Shown here: positions 11,220 through 25,100 of the stretch, in pieces
How positions within the stretch are numbered: the first letter of the stretch is position 1
How the letters are laid out: each line of letters starts with the position of its first letter
Assembly (NCBI GenBank): GCA_963854835.1
Contig: OY978525.1
Location: 96,861,388-96,925,387 of the forward strand
Length of the DNA: 64,000 nt
Direction of reading: 5' to 3'
From: Megamerina dolium
Taxonomy: Eukaryota; Arthropoda; Insecta; Diptera; Megamerinidae
Position numbers and translations under genes: made by a program
Notes under the pieces: model-generated
Database searches by the model: none
Told to the model about the DNA's origin: nothing
The model's input: only the letters and a program-made list of their open reading frames with translations

Positions 11220-14200
11220 TTGTTATTTGTGAACTTTGTTACATAGGAGGAAATTTAAAATAGGAACATCATCAGAACCTCAAAAAATTCTGACTAATCT
11301 ACAAGTAGAGAATGTATGATTGTTTGATGTACTTACTCATGTTGCAAGATTTCAAAACATAACTTTAACTTGATTTGTTCAAGCGATTACTATCTTTTTA
11401 TATATTTATGATGTTGATAATTCATAAAAAGGATTAAAGGATTTAAACATTAAATTCACAATCAGATTCGTACTTATTTACAGTATAACTACATATATGT
11501 ACATAAATACATATATGTATATTTCTGAGGCCAAAAGCATTAATCGCTTAAGTATATTTTGTGAATTTTATAGGAGAGCGTTTTTAAATGTTTTAGTTTG
11601 ACAGCAGTAAATCAACAAAACCTCTATCAGTTGAAAGGATTTCAAAATTTTGAAGATGGTATATTCTCAAGAATTACCTGCAATTAAAAATGGAGATTTT
11701 GGTTCTTTTTTCTTCGAAGTAAATGAGCTGAAATGAATATATATTTTTTGGTCTTTCTTCATTTTCTCAAAACCTTTAAATGCAAACTTTATGTAAATTT
11801 TACGAAATATGTAATACAATACGGCGGTCTCGGTGGCGGATGTAATTCAATTCTCTCTTAAACAGACTTAAGCGGTTATTGCTTTTGGCCACAGATTTAC
11901 TTGTACATAGTAAATATATTGTTAGTAAAACATGTCTGTGTAAATATTGTACTTATATGCCAGCGGCAATATGAATGGAAATATTTCAGCCATTCATTTG
12001 GACAGTAAAATAGTAATGACAACCAAATTAAATTATTATAGGCACATACATATATACATCCATGACTACGTTTACAGATTATATTATGTATTATCAATTG
12101 AATCAGTACATATTGGCATTATTAATATATTCTTGTATCGTAAAGCCATAAACGATGGCTTTGGCAACGCCTCTTTTTAACAACACACACACTAATGCAC
12201 AATTACAATAACGTTTACAAACAGGTGATGGTATCTTTAAAATTATTTACAATGCCTGATTGAGAGATATATTTTTGTACAAATGTACAAATGTTTTGTA
12301 AAAATTTCCGAACATTGAATTTAACACTCATCGAATAGCTAACCACCTCTCAGCAGCACCAAACAATTACCTCGTTCAATCTGACATTAGAACTTATATG
12401 ATAAACAATAATTTTTTTACTTATTCATACGTTCATGTGTGTTGATTAAGGTGGATCCAAAAAAATATATTGGTTTCCCTCTTGCAACTCCAACACGGGT
12501 TACAATTTGTGTTTTGCATTTGCACAAATGTCATTTTTTCTTACAGAATTATAAATAATGACCTAGTATCGAAATATATACTATATAAATTAATTTATTT
12601 ATTATTCGATTATACAATAATAAGACGCGACATTTATACGCACAAAATATGAAAAATAAAGAAAAACATATGAAAAGACGTAATACAAATTTTGATAATT
12701 TTATAGGACTAAATGCAAATTGGACGATACGGATGCGACAAGGTCCCTTCCATTTTATGTCGCATCTGTAAAGCTAATGCTCACTTAGTTAGACAAAACA
12801 AACAAAATTTGAATCACATCTATCCATATGTTTGCGGTTCTGCCCATATTTTGTGTGTACTAATAACCAAGGAAATGTCCATATACCTACTATCATATTA
12901 TATTAAAATAAAAGAGCACTAGCTTGTAATTGATGAAAAAAGTAAGTATTTCATGATTTTTGTAATGAAAAATTGTACAGAGATCTTATTTGGGAAATAT
13001 ATTAGGTCATATAGACGATACTCTAGTATGTCACCCACTGTAGATTTTGTTGTATTGGAGAGCAGTTTCTTAAAATTCTACTTTCCAGGATATTTAGTGT
13101 GACTGGTGCAGAAACAAACAAAAAGTTGTAGTTTGATTCAGAAGATAATTGTTGAATATATTGGTTTCATTTGCTTAACGAAGTGTTGTGTTTCTCAAGA
13201 TAACGAGAATACTTTTTGAGAGACCTCTATCAATAATTCGTTGAATCTCATTATAGTAAATGGCAAATGGTCGGTTGTTGAAATTCTGCTATTTTGTCAA
13301 CCTGTTGTTCTTCTGTTATCCCTGTCATTACTTATCGATTTTCTGGGTTGTGCTACAATATTTTTTTAAAAAAAGCTTTTGCGACTAAAATTGTTAAATT
13401 CTGTAAATTCTTCCAAAATTGTGCATAATAATTTTAAATATTATTTTTATTGATGACCAGGTGTTTTGTAAAAATACGAAATTTTTGCCTAATCCAGAGT
13501 TGCAATTTGATCGATTCTTCTGTAGAATTAAGTTTTTCAGAATTGTCAAATTGTCGAATTTTTGAACTTGCCTTGAGTATGGGAGCTTGACTCTTTTTCT
13601 GCTTTAATCAATTTATTCTTGTATAATTTGCTTTGAAGTGCCATAGATAATTTGAAGCAAAAATGCAAACAAATTGAGCAAATAAAATTGTTACCCTCTC
13701 TAATACAGGTGTACTCATATCACATATAAATACACTCGTCAAATGCTGGTGGTTAGCGTGAAATGCACTTTTTTCCTCTCCATTCCGTTTCGTTTTAATG
13801 TTTAATGTGGATAATTATTGTTGTTACTGTTGTCATTGTCGATCAACTTTTTGTTGTTGTTGTATCGTGGGTACGCTTGTGAATGTTTGTCAGTGTCGTC
13901 ATTGTTGCCATCCTTTGTATATATTGCCATATATTTAATGCTCCTTTCAAATGTTAGCTTGTAAATTTATGTATATATGTAACTATGCTTTTACCCATAC
14001 ATATGTGATATATGCAGAGCAAACATACTTGTGTCTGAATAGTTTTATATGAATATGCATCTAACTGATGAATGATATGGATAACAATAACAAAGCAGTT
14101 TTGTTCACTGGGAGTTTTGATAATAATAAAACATATGTCACACAACAAGTCAAAATAATAATCGTTACCATCAAATTGTATATTCATGAAAGTACATGAT

Positions 14201-17200
14201 TGTTACATACATACTGTAGTAGATATGTTGGTATATGTAGGTACATATTTAGTTAGCATGTGTGAAATTGTATCATATATCAGTTGCAAAACTACTTTGA
14301 TAGTCGTATACGGAATTGCTTATCACCCCATTCCACCCCCAATATAAATCATGGCATATTGATCTATTTTTAAGTTAAATCGCAATTGATGGTTTTACCT
14401 TTTCGAGACTGTGAATTTGAAGCATATTACCAGCGGCAATATTGTATGAAATATGGATTTAAATAATAAGTGACATATACCGACGGGGTGTATTGTAGTT
14501 ACAAATGGAAAACTATAGTACCTATATTTTTGTAAACAAATCTTATCTAGGTTCAACTGATAAAATATTTAAAGGTTGGAGAAACCTTTTGATTAAATTT
14601 TGGAGTACTTGGGAATGGATTGATATTTTGCCGAAAAAAATTTTCAGCGACGGACCACAATATAATCACAATTAGGACAAGAGCAATATATAGGAGTATT
14701 AAAAACTTGTGTTGCATGCGGAGAAGCTCATTGTTTAGTATGGACTATGGACGTACGGATGATCTGTACGTCTTATGGAAAGAACAGTGGCTCCACAATG
14801 ACTATGAACAGCAAACGATATGAGTCATAATAACACTCTGTTCGTTTGCCTGAATTGCACAGTATGAACATGAATTGCGCAGTATGAACATGAGTGTAAT
14901 TTGATTGGAGTTTAAGAAAGAAAATTTCTCAGAACACGCTATTCCGATAATAGCAACTTAACTGCCTTCTGCTTCTCTCGGATGCCACAGCTTAATGGGA
15001 GCAAAACAACAACAATAGATCCAATGTAGAACAGCATTGTTCAAGCCTTTGAAGGGAATCAGACTGATCTATTTCTAGGACCGAATTCTGTAATTTTTTT
15101 AACGAAGTCGAAGATACCATTTGAATGATGGAAAATATAATAAAATTTTTGTTTTCTGTTATGAAGTTCAAATATGCTTAATAGGAAACCATTTTTATCA
15201 TATTGCTTGTTTTTAAATCGATATGTTCCTAATGCTTATGTAGCTATCCAAAGACTTTAAGATTTCTTTGGTGAATAAGAGAGACTCTTAAATATAGAAT
15301 AAACTTCACTCTTGAGGAATACAAAAACTATTAATATTGCTACGGGAAGAGTGTTTTTTTCAAAGCACCAAATTGAAAATTTCGAGCATTGATAGTTGCT
15401 TCAGTGTGTCTTCTACTTAAAATAATGAACATTGCCAGAAACAAGTTTTTGCTAATAATAAAGGGAGAAACTACAAGAGAGTGATAAAACCATTACAGAG
15501 CAAGTATTTACAACCTATAAACAAATTAATGCCATAATACGATTTATAAAAAGGTCAGCGTACTATATCATATTTGTCAATACTTATTCAGACTTATGAC
15601 AAGCATAATTTGAACATTTATTATATATATTTGGATATAGTACAAAATTTGTATTTTTTATTTCTTGTATTTAGTTGTCACATAAACCACGAACAATTGG
15701 ATACATCCGTTCTAACATTCCCAATACAGTATTATGTAACTCATCTCTTTGTATATAGAGTTGTGTATGGTAGAAAATAGTGAAAATCATCTTCATAACA
15801 ATATATATTTAAATAAAAAGAATTTCATTTTGTGCAATTCATTTACGACAGTTTCATTTCGGATGGCTTTCATGTTGTGCTCTTAATGTTCTTGTATTTA
15901 ACGGCATATAAATTGATAAATTTTTATTTGAGAACCATTTATTATGCGAATTCAGTTAATGATTACTTATTCAAACATAATTTAGCAACCGTGAAACCAA
16001 GGTTGCTGAAGACCCGCATAAGAGAAATAATTAAATAATTAATTTATAAATCATATGTTCTTTATAGCAATCTATTAGAGAAGGTTCCAAAGAGTACGAA
16101 AATTCATTTTTTTCTGTTTGAAAATCTTTTACTTTTGTCTAACATGCTGTCAAAGTACAAATATTTCATTAAAGAGAGCGTGGCAAATTTTCGATCAGAT
16201 TTGTTAGCGTGTTAAATATATTTTAAGTGAATTAATAACGGTAATACATATAATTATGAAGATGCAAACAAAAGTTACAGAATTCATAAAGAAAGTAATA
16301 CTAAATTATGATTTTAATAGCAGCTCTGGATCTGCAGCTCCCTAATAAACAAGGATTTCAGGATTCGAGTTGTTAAATTAATAGTTTCACACATTTCTTC
16401 GCTCCACATTCGATTCTTGGGCCATCATGTAGGTATTTGTCGACTTTCAGGTGATTTTCATTTCATTCATTCGTAGCGAAATCTCCTTAAAGAGTAAAAA
16501 TTGGGGATAAGTGTATTACCAAAATGTGGAATAGTAAAAATTAATAGTCGTCGGTCCTATTAATTTCCCTTTTAGAGACGCTCTGGGAGCGGAATTTATA
16601 AAAACGTTAATTTGGCAGAGACGCCCTCCAAGTTGGAGATGTGGGATAAGTGCGTTCAGAAAAAATATTGAGAAGAAAAAACTAATTGAAATCAGCCATA
16701 ACTGATACTTTTCTAGAGTGCATTCTGGGTTGTACATGTTTCAGCTTTCATAATTATTGTTATGATAAGGACGAAATCCCACCTGACTGATTCGAATCAA
16801 GATCGGATTCAAATTCAGCGAATCCATATAAAAATATTTATATCATTTGTTTCACCATGCTTTAGTTCTCGTGCGGCTGTTAGTAATTGCAACAATGTAG
16901 TTAAAATGACGAAATATGGATACATGTTTTTGGCATCAGCTGGACCAACGTATGTATTGTATAATCATCAACATCCAGCAATGGATGCAATTTAAAGCCA
17001 TTTTTGAAATTCTTTAAGGCACGTGATCTCCTTATGAAGTATAACCACCATACGACATCTCCCATTACAAGTAGTATCGACCTAATAACCCCAATACTTA
17101 TACTAAATAAAAATAAACGTTGCAAAGAAAAAGATCAACAACAATGGGCAACAAAAATAAGTACCTATTTGTCACCATTCTCATTTTATGACACTGACCA

Positions 17201-18186
17201 AATGCTACCAAATATTGCAGCAATACCTTTTTCTCTGAACTCGCATCTGATATTTGAAATCTGAATTATATTCACATATAGGCTATAGGTTGCAAAAAAA
17301 AAGAGAAAAACAATTAGTGAAGAAATCGTGAAGATTTCATAAGAATTGTAGAATAAAATGTTTGAATTTTTATTTAATTAAAAATGAAATATTTTCGAAA
17401 AATTGTCAACACGCAAAAATAAAACAAGCAAAAAAAAAAACACAAAAACAGACGAAATTCGGAAGCGGACATCTTCTTAATTGGCTAGTCTCTACATATA
17501 CATATGTATATCGTACACCTATAGGGTAGACTCTATACTGTTTAAAAACACGAAAACAACAACAATACCAGTAAGAAACCCGACATTTTTATAATTTTTG
17601 TGTGCGTCACATGCGATATTAAACGGCTGATTAGAGTTACTCGTACGTCGATACACTCGTATTGTACATACAGTGACACACAATGACAGAACGACACACA
17701 TAGTTAGAATCTATTAGTAAAACAGCAGCGAACGGATTAGATTTGAAGGGTAATAAATTTGGTGAAAATAAGTTAGTTAATATTGTACGAATATAGTACA
17801 AACATATGTACTATGTATTGTATCTTCTCCTTCTTCGTATTCTTCTGTTAGAAATGTATAGGTGGTATCTATCTATAAGCTAGTTTCTTTATGCAGAGCA
17901 AAATAGTCCCAAAGTGCATCCTGTTCTGCTAAGCGTACATATCTGTGTGTATGCGCGCGTAGATTTTCGATAACAATGATTGATCGTCGATTAGCATTCA
18001 ATTAAATTAGTTTTATATTTTGTGATATTCAAACTGAGATCAACTAGAATTCTTCAAAGCATATCACATTTCTATAAATTAAGTTTTTCGTTTTTAACCA
18101 AGAGACACATACACACACATACTAATGCATGGTCAATTTTAGAGATAGTCCAGCAGCGCAATAGGAATATGAACATATAATCAGAG
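11220..18186. other. Non-coding DNA, about 7 kb without a recognised gene
   Basis: AT-rich sequence with scattered TG/CA and TATG short repeats. All frames are under 90 codons and none shows a family motif. A short tandem duplication (TGAATTGC-CAGTATGAACA, twice) lies at about 14852-14890. It could be intron or intergenic DNA. Confidence 0.55.
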
Positions 18187-18244
18187 GGTGTTTTTTGAAG
18201 ACTTGTAATTTCTAATTTGAATAACACACATTTTGTCTTTTATC

Positions 18245-19065
18245 TTCCATGAGATAGTACTTTACCTGGCCGAATTTTCTATTTATCCAAGTGCTAATAT
18301 TTCGAATCTGCCTCTCGATTTTTTATTCCACCTAGCCTGTGGCAGTTGGTGTATCCACCGTTGTATTTCGGACACATTTTTGATGATAGCCTAACTTTTA
18401 TGCAGTTTCCACTTCATTTGTCGCTCTTTTGCTATCACTTCCACAGGCAGCATTCCGCTAATAACTAGTATCGCTGGTTAGGACATTGTTCGATACGATG
18501 AAGATACTCTTAAAGCTGCAGTCTTCTGGACCGATGCTACCACTTCTAGTCTATTTGCTGCTTTTAGTGCGTCTGCTCATATTTGACTACTATAAAGTAG
18601 AACAGAGTTTACCAGAAATATAATGAACTTCTCTTACTCTTTGTTTGGCTACCAATGTTTGCCATTAGTCTACTCAATTTCGATGTATCCTGCGCTGCTT
18701 TAGTTGCTGCGTGGCGGATTTCTATCCATTATGTGAGTTTGGAGCCGAGTCTCAATCCCAAATACTTCACAACGTTATTCGTACATATTGTTCCTTTAAA
18801 AATCCGCATTTGCACTTCTAACGGTATATGTTGCAGGGATATCTCTTTGTTTTCCGTAGAGAGCTTTAGGCTATGGTCGTCTAGCCAGGCTCTCGTCCTC
18901 AGTATGACCTGGCTCAGCTTTCTTTGGGCGTCAACGATTATGGTGGTTATATCATCAACAATAGCCACCAGATGAGTTTCGTTGGGCATCTCAATTTCTA
19001 CTATATCATTGTAGTTAACGTACCAGAAGTCTGGTTCTGGGATTGATCCTTGAGCCGCACTGGAC
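18245..19065 (-). pseudogene. R1-like LINE reverse transcriptase relic
   Basis: Reading the minus strand from about 19065: SSAAQGSIPEPDFWYVNYND (family GVPQGSVLGPLLWN), then ETHLVAIVDDITTIIVDA, where the catalytic FADD is now IVDD, then VKYLGLRLGSKL (family IKYLGV-ID). Further down come ILVISGMLPVEVIAKERQ and RWIHQL-like pieces that resemble the region after the thumb in R1-type LINEs. The enzyme would have made cDNA at its insertion site in the nucleus. Loss of the FADD phenylalanine and alanine, stops and frameshifts make it inactive. The 5' part (endonuclease, ORF1) is absent. Confidence 0.72.
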
Positions 19066-19069
19066 GTTA

Positions 19070-19511
19070 TCTGTATTGTTTTGGGCCCGTCGTTGGAGGC
19101 TTGGACGATTCATCTGCAAAGAAAAATATCAATGGGCGTAGAATCACAAGATCTTGGTGACCAATTGTGCGTCTCGTTCATCACCATAGTTTCCTATCAG
19201 AACTGTGAAGCGTTCACCATTGGCTGAAACGCCCTTCTTCATTTCTTATGTAGTAGAACCTGCTGAGTCCTTTTAGTGATAAACTTGCATAAAGAATATC
19301 CTGTAAAATTTCTTCACCCCAACTATGCTTGTTGAAGTAACCATTCAACAAAAACTAGCCTCATCATTGGATAGCCAAGGGCAATACGCAAACGATGGTT
19401 ATGCGGTATCAATTTTCGTACGAGTTGGAACTTATAAGCAAGTAGTCCAAGATATTTTCTTCGTGTAAAATGTATAACCCTCAACAATGCGATATTGTCT
19501 TTCATGATCAC
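19070..19511 (-). pseudogene. Tc1/mariner-superfamily DDE transposase relic (copy 2)
   Basis: The minus strand encodes LAYKFQLVRKLIPHNHRLR (family YKIQLVQELKPNDH-R) near 19370-19440, and NWSPRSCDSTPIDIFLC (family NWPPRSCDLTPLDFFLWGY) near 19120-19175. Between them the reading frame is broken several times. These are the same boxes as in the relics near 9.8-10.2 kb and 62.3-62.8 kb, so the three copies appear to be one broad family. The transposase cut-and-paste function is lost. Confidence 0.65.
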
Positions 19512-19752
19512 TGCTTATCAGTTGCGCGGGTGAGTGTTATTCAGTATGGTAATAAGACTGCAGCTCATCCATGGTGTACTAATTAATTTGCCAAGATGAG
19601 CGATGTAACGACCATAAAATAATTGAAGTACTTACATTTGAGTTTCAACAACAAAACCACGAAATAATATTGAAACAATTGAAACTCGAAGATATTTTTG
19701 ACATTCAATCTTTGTCGAAAATGGCAACACTTGAAAAGAAACACCCTTTAAT

Positions 19753-21160
19753 TTCAAGTTAGGTGTTATCGTTTTGCTGCAAAATACAGTAGCAACGGTT
19801 AGCGTGAACTATGAAAATATTTTTGAGAAAAAAAAACCAGATATAATAAAATTTTTAAATAAACGGAAGCTCGTCAGATTTAGATTTTATGCGAAATATT
19901 CTCATCATATGCAAGTTGTTGATGTTTGTATTTATTTAGAAAAAATAAAAAAATTGAAGGTATTCATGTAAAACGATGAGAACTTTTGTCAAAATATGGA
20001 ACAGCGCTTTGTTGAAAGCGCTCGCATTTAGTTGTTTTTGTTAAATTACGTAAGTATATTTATTCAAATGATCCCCTCATAGACCAAACACTTTAAATAC
20101 TCATAAATTCTTTACAAACCATAAAAAGATTTCATCAAAGAAATTCGAACATCAAATTCCTAATCAATTGCTGTCGATATTTTTCTGCCCCAGGCAATTG
20201 AATGGATGTATTGAATGTATGTAAGAATGTATGTATGTATATGTATGTCAGTGAGTATATATTTTATGGCAACTAATGACCTTACGATTACTTTTCAAAA
20301 TAGCAAGACATTTACTTAGAATGGAAAGTAGAGAGAAAAAGACAACTTGCGGACTAATGGTTATACTACACTGCACGTGAGCAAGATTGAAAATCCTTAA
20401 AGTTCATATTACAAGCATAAATAATGATGGTGATGATGATGATGATGAAGATGTATGTATGTATGTAAGAATGTACAAGAACTGTAACGCGTGCACATAA
20501 TACTTACTGGTACATCCCCACAACGCACAAGCAACTTAATGTACAGTGCATTGGATTTCAATGGGAGATTATGTGGATATTTCAAAAAATCGTATTATGT
20601 ATCTATTTAAATTTGAAACCGTTCAATAGGCTTTTGTGAAAAAATGAAGCATTTTTTCTCATATATAAGCTTTTGGACTGTACTCGTATATTGAATGACG
20701 TCTTGTTAATTTGTAATATTCTGAATAACTAAAACCACTGAACTAATAAAACTGAGTAAACTGAAGGGGGTGTCATGTTTGCGTATCACTAGGAGTCTTT
20801 ATTCATATGAAGGAATACACTCCATAGAATAGGAATAGAATTAGTACTGTATTGGAAATTACATGGCGTAAATTAGAAACATATCCGACAAAAGCTAATC
20901 GAAACCGAAACTTAGTCACTGAAAGTCTTGTGCGGAACGGACTCTTGTGATATTTATTTTTCTTATACTTGTTAAAGAGCATCTTTCGACGACTTTACTG
21001 TCTGACATCTACATTTTTTATCTACATTTTGAAATTTTTTTGAGGTTACTGAAAATAAGTAGCATACACTTTAGGCTCCAAAAAACCATGATCAGTCATC
21101 TCTTCCAGTATTGGTATGCGTACTAAATTCGGAAATTATTGCGACGGTCTCAGTTTGTCT
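19753..21160. other. Non-coding DNA
   Basis: No gene recognised. A GATGAT/TATG short-repeat tract lies at about 20425-20475 and a TATG tract near 20220. A stretch near 21090 resembles the distal SINE motif TCTCTTCCAGTA, but it is too short to call. Confidence 0.5.
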
Positions 21161-21169
21161 GCTAACAAA

Positions 21170-21740
21170 AGTATCATTCACTAAGCACTACAAAGTCATA
21201 ATGCTGAAAGGAGTGAATCTGAAAGAATAATGAAATCAGCAATGCATACTGATAAATCAAAGCTGGAAGACGACAGTATATGTTGGAAAACAAAGGGACC
21301 GAAGTCCTAAACGGCTTTATCTATAGGTGTATATCCGACTATATTTCAGGCAGAACTATTTGCTAAAAGAGGTCGAAAAAATATAATGTCTGACATTCAC
21401 GCGGCTCTTTGAGCTCTGGACTCTTACGAAATTAAATTCAGACTACTACCCTGCCGTGTACAAGTGGTGAGTGGATTTCCGGATACGAGGGACAAGAAGG
21501 AAACTAACGTTCTGACTATTTTACTAAAAGAGGACTCCAAAGACGTTTAATTGGACCGGCACCTTTCTGAGGAGTCTCCAAGGGGTTTGTCTCAAAACTA
21601 CTAAGAAAGTGGCAGAAATCCAAAATAGCTTCAAACTAACAAAACTCGAAAGAAAATAGGCTACACATATGTAACTTACTGCAGGTTCTGTGGATCTACG
21701 GCTGAAACAGCTGTGATTGTCCACGAACAGTAAGTCAAAG
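21170..21740 (+). pseudogene. LINE RNase H domain and Cys/His tail relic
   Basis: Across frames the plus strand reads TDKSKLEDDSICW, then GVYPTIFQAELFA, SDIHAALxALDSYEI, SGFPDTRDKKETNVLTI, and IGYTYVTYCRFCGSTAETA. This follows the order of an RNase H domain in R1/LOA-type LINEs (YTDGSK, then IFQAE, then SDSQAALKAL, then VPGHxGxxGNE), followed by the C-terminal RFCG-E-ET zinc-finger-like segment. The second and third acidic catalytic positions are recognisable; the first is D of TDKSK. Stops and shifts show it is dead. Its orientation is opposite to the relic at 18.2-19.1 kb, so it is a separate insertion. Confidence 0.72.
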
Positions 21741-22073
21741 TCAAAATCCATACGGGTATGCTGCCCGCTCTGACAAGCAAGCGAAAAACAATTGGGGTCC
21801 ACATAACATATCTGAGTGCTGAGTCGGAGTGCTAGTATTCCTAATAATAATTATATTGCAAGAGATCTGCTTATATCGCAGCTAAATGATGAATTCTATG
21901 ATCGAACCCCATTATTTCTCCGGTCCCGAAACATTTTCTCAAAATATGCCTATCCTCTATCTACAACCCTTACAAAATTGATGGTTTTATAAAATTGATC
22001 GAGTCAAATTAAATCTAGATTCGATTTTAGCGACTCTCAGCATGTGTACAAAATTATTTTTGTATGCGCACTG

Positions 22074-22140
22074 CAGTTCGAATCCTCAATTTTTTGCACA
22101 GACGGCCAACGCACTAATCACTAAAATACAGCAGCCGAGG
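22074..22140 (-). repeat. tRNA-like SINE head fragment
   Basis: The minus strand carries a degenerate A-box region (TTAGTGATTAGTGCGTTGGCC) and a B-box-like GGATTCGAAC in the right order and spacing for a tRNA-derived SINE head. No SINE body follows, so this is a fragment. Confidence 0.45.
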
Positions 22141-25100
22141 AATCCATATCAAATATGAATATCAAATTGTTTAAGGGAACCTTCATACAACATCAAATGA
22201 TTTACAGAATTTATTCCATTGCCGATGAACAAAATGGACATATTAAGATAATAATTAGTCACCAAAGCCCACCTGTGCGGGTGAGTAATGATCTAGAGAA
22301 CTTCTTTTAGGTCTACGCATTTAATACAAATACGAGATGTAATATTTATCCTTAAATTGAGCCATATCCCTAATTGTTCATGGTGATAGGCAGACACAAT
22401 ACAGTACAATAAATCTTTCGCTTGCCAAATATACGATCGATTACTGAGTTTTACAAAAACATTGCTGACATGTTGCTAATTATGGATATATAGGTACATA
22501 TCCAATACACAAGTGCATGCCTTCACGTTAGCACAAATTATAAATAATTGAAAGATATCAATATTAGAAATTGTTTGATTGTCTTAAAGTAAGGCTACTT
22601 TATGATACAATGCTAAAGCGGTTTAATTTTTAATTCGGTCTTTTATGTTGCCCGCTACACTTATAATACATCTAAAAAGTTATGATTTTGAGCTTAAAAT
22701 ATCTATTCACGTACACCCTTGTGAACACATGTAGGTACATACTTCTGATCAAAATTGTGTGCAACATTTTATTTTTGCAATGCAACATTTATAACGATCA
22801 TTAAGAAGGCATCGACATATAATATTGTATAATATTTCATACGTACGTTCACATGTAAGGACATGCAGCGCAAGAGAAAGACGGGCATTATGCCCGCATG
22901 TAGTGGACGGTGAATATGTAGGAGGGCAATGTAATGTAGCATTTTATTTGCAAGCAAATAGTCACATACCATAAAATGATCAATTTAACTGGATCATTAT
23001 GCGTGACTGTTGTCACAACGGTTATTGACGCGTGCGTTTTTTATGATCAAGAGAATTCGGCAACAAACCATAAAAGGAGAGAAATATAAAAAAAGCAAAA
23101 AACACTGATGTCAATAGCAACAACAATCATAAAAAGTACAATACACAATGGAAAACTGTGAATAGCTTATCACCGTTCACCGATTTAAGTAATAATCGCC
23201 AAATGGCAATGGAAAACAAAGGATATGCATTGTGTGCGCGTGTGTATTCGTATTTCTTTAAATGGATTTACGATCTAGAATGACCAAGACCTGTTGGCTA
23301 TACTCGAACTTGAATTGACTGATATTGAGGTTTCGACAGAGTTTCGAGAAAATGTTGTCTCCTAAACTGCACCTCGAAATTATCGACCTAAGAACCAAAT
23401 TACTACAAATTTAATTGTACCCCTTGTGTCGATTGGCTGGTCTACGATTTCAAATCGGCCATTAAAAATGTCACATACCGATTATCACATAATTTCGATT
23501 TGTCCATATAAAATATAAATGAGGTTATTCGTATTCGTGTAATATATATATTTTCAGAGAACCCAGACTCCCCCACACACACATCGCCATTAAGTATGAC
23601 ATTTTATGAATTTCAATACAAAAGTACCTTTGTATAATAAATAAAAATCAAAAAATAGCACATTACTCTCATGGGAAAAGTAATGCTGTTATGTAGGCGT
23701 AACGTCGACGACGTTGCCGATTTAAATTATTCTTATGTGCGAATTAATACGAAATGGAAGCCGTAATTTTAGGAATTTAACCATTTTCATCTTCCATCAT
23801 TTATAGCTAAATATATATTTTATTGTTGGGTATTATTATTTTTTATGTTCATTATTTCTTGTTGACATATCCCTTGATGCAATGATCCACTTTCGACAAA
23901 TAATAAGTACAATAACAATAAAATAAAAAACAAGAAGAAGAAGAAGAAGAAGAAGAAAAGTGAAAAAGTTAAAAACAAATGGGCACAGGCACAATATGCA
24001 GACTTCAGCCAGTCGAGCATTGTATAAATGACGAGCAGCAGCAGCAGCAGCAGCAACATTAACATTAACAACAACAACAACAACAATAAATGAATGGTAA
24101 CCTTTCTTTCTCAAACAAGTTCGACCGAACGACCGACCGACCAAACAACAGCCGGAGTTCAATAGATTCAAGGTAACTTAAGTGAAAGTTTAACAAGGCT
24201 ATATGGCACGTGTACGCCCTTAATTTGTTTACAAATCACTTCATAAATGTTATGCGCACGAGTAGTTTGCTCTATTAATGAATAGCCAAGCTGGCTGGCT
24301 TGCTGGCTGGTCGGTTGGCAGCAGCCGGTGGTACATAAGTTATGTATGTATGCATGTATGGATGTATGCATGTACAATATGTTCTGTTGAGTAACGCAGG
24401 TCACCAACACTGCTACCACCACCATCACCACTAGCATCATCACGTGTCGCTGCAAGAGGTATGAAACAAAGGCAAGGAGGGGGTCATCGTTATTGTTGTT
24501 ACCATCAGTACCATTGCTGGCGTTGCCTTTGCTGTTGTCGTCGTCAGCTCATTGATGATGACAGACGTTGCGTGCGTACCTACCTACCTTCCTACCTTCC
24601 TACCTATCGTATCAACGTATGGTGCGTGTGATGATGATACGCTATCGAAAGTTATATAGTGTGAATATGATCGCTCATACAAATCTCCTTAAACTGCATG
24701 AGGTACACAAAAAAGGTGAGTATATTTGTGGTTTTCAATTGTTGACATTAAGCATTGGTTTCAACATATTTTATACCTCCCGCTAGCAATAGCTACAGCT
24801 TGGTTTTTTTGTTTTTTTTTTGTGTTTACCAATTGTTTGAAAAGTTGCAATTTTCTAATGACTTGTTTGTAAATGTATGTATGTATATTAGGGCATGGAT
24901 AAAAAATGTATGTAAATGATTATTACAATATTTCTGTGGGAATATTCATGCGCACATATTTGTGGGTTGATTTATATTCGAATCAATATACATATTCGTA
25001 CTTAAAATTAATGCATGTGCTAGATTTAGAGATTACGTACAATTTCCTAAGCTAAGCTTAAGTAATCTACTTTAGAATGAATTTTTTATCGTTTGCACGG

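Larger units (their letters stand above)
18187..19752 (-). mobile_element. DDE transposon copy 2, split by a LINE insertion
   Basis: The outer ends form a short imperfect inverted repeat: GGGTGTTTTTTGAAG at 18187 and, reversed, GGGTGTTTCTTTTCAAG ending at 19752. Transposase remnants lie at 19070-19511 on the minus strand and a LINE reverse-transcriptase relic fills 18245-19065. The order terminal repeat, DDE coding, LINE, terminal repeat suggests the LINE landed in the transposon or replaced part of it. Confidence 0.62.

Noticed and set aside
23820..24455. Leu- and Val-rich overlapping frames that look like membrane proteins
   Set aside because: They are translations of AAG, AGC and ACA microsatellites read on the minus strand in different frames.
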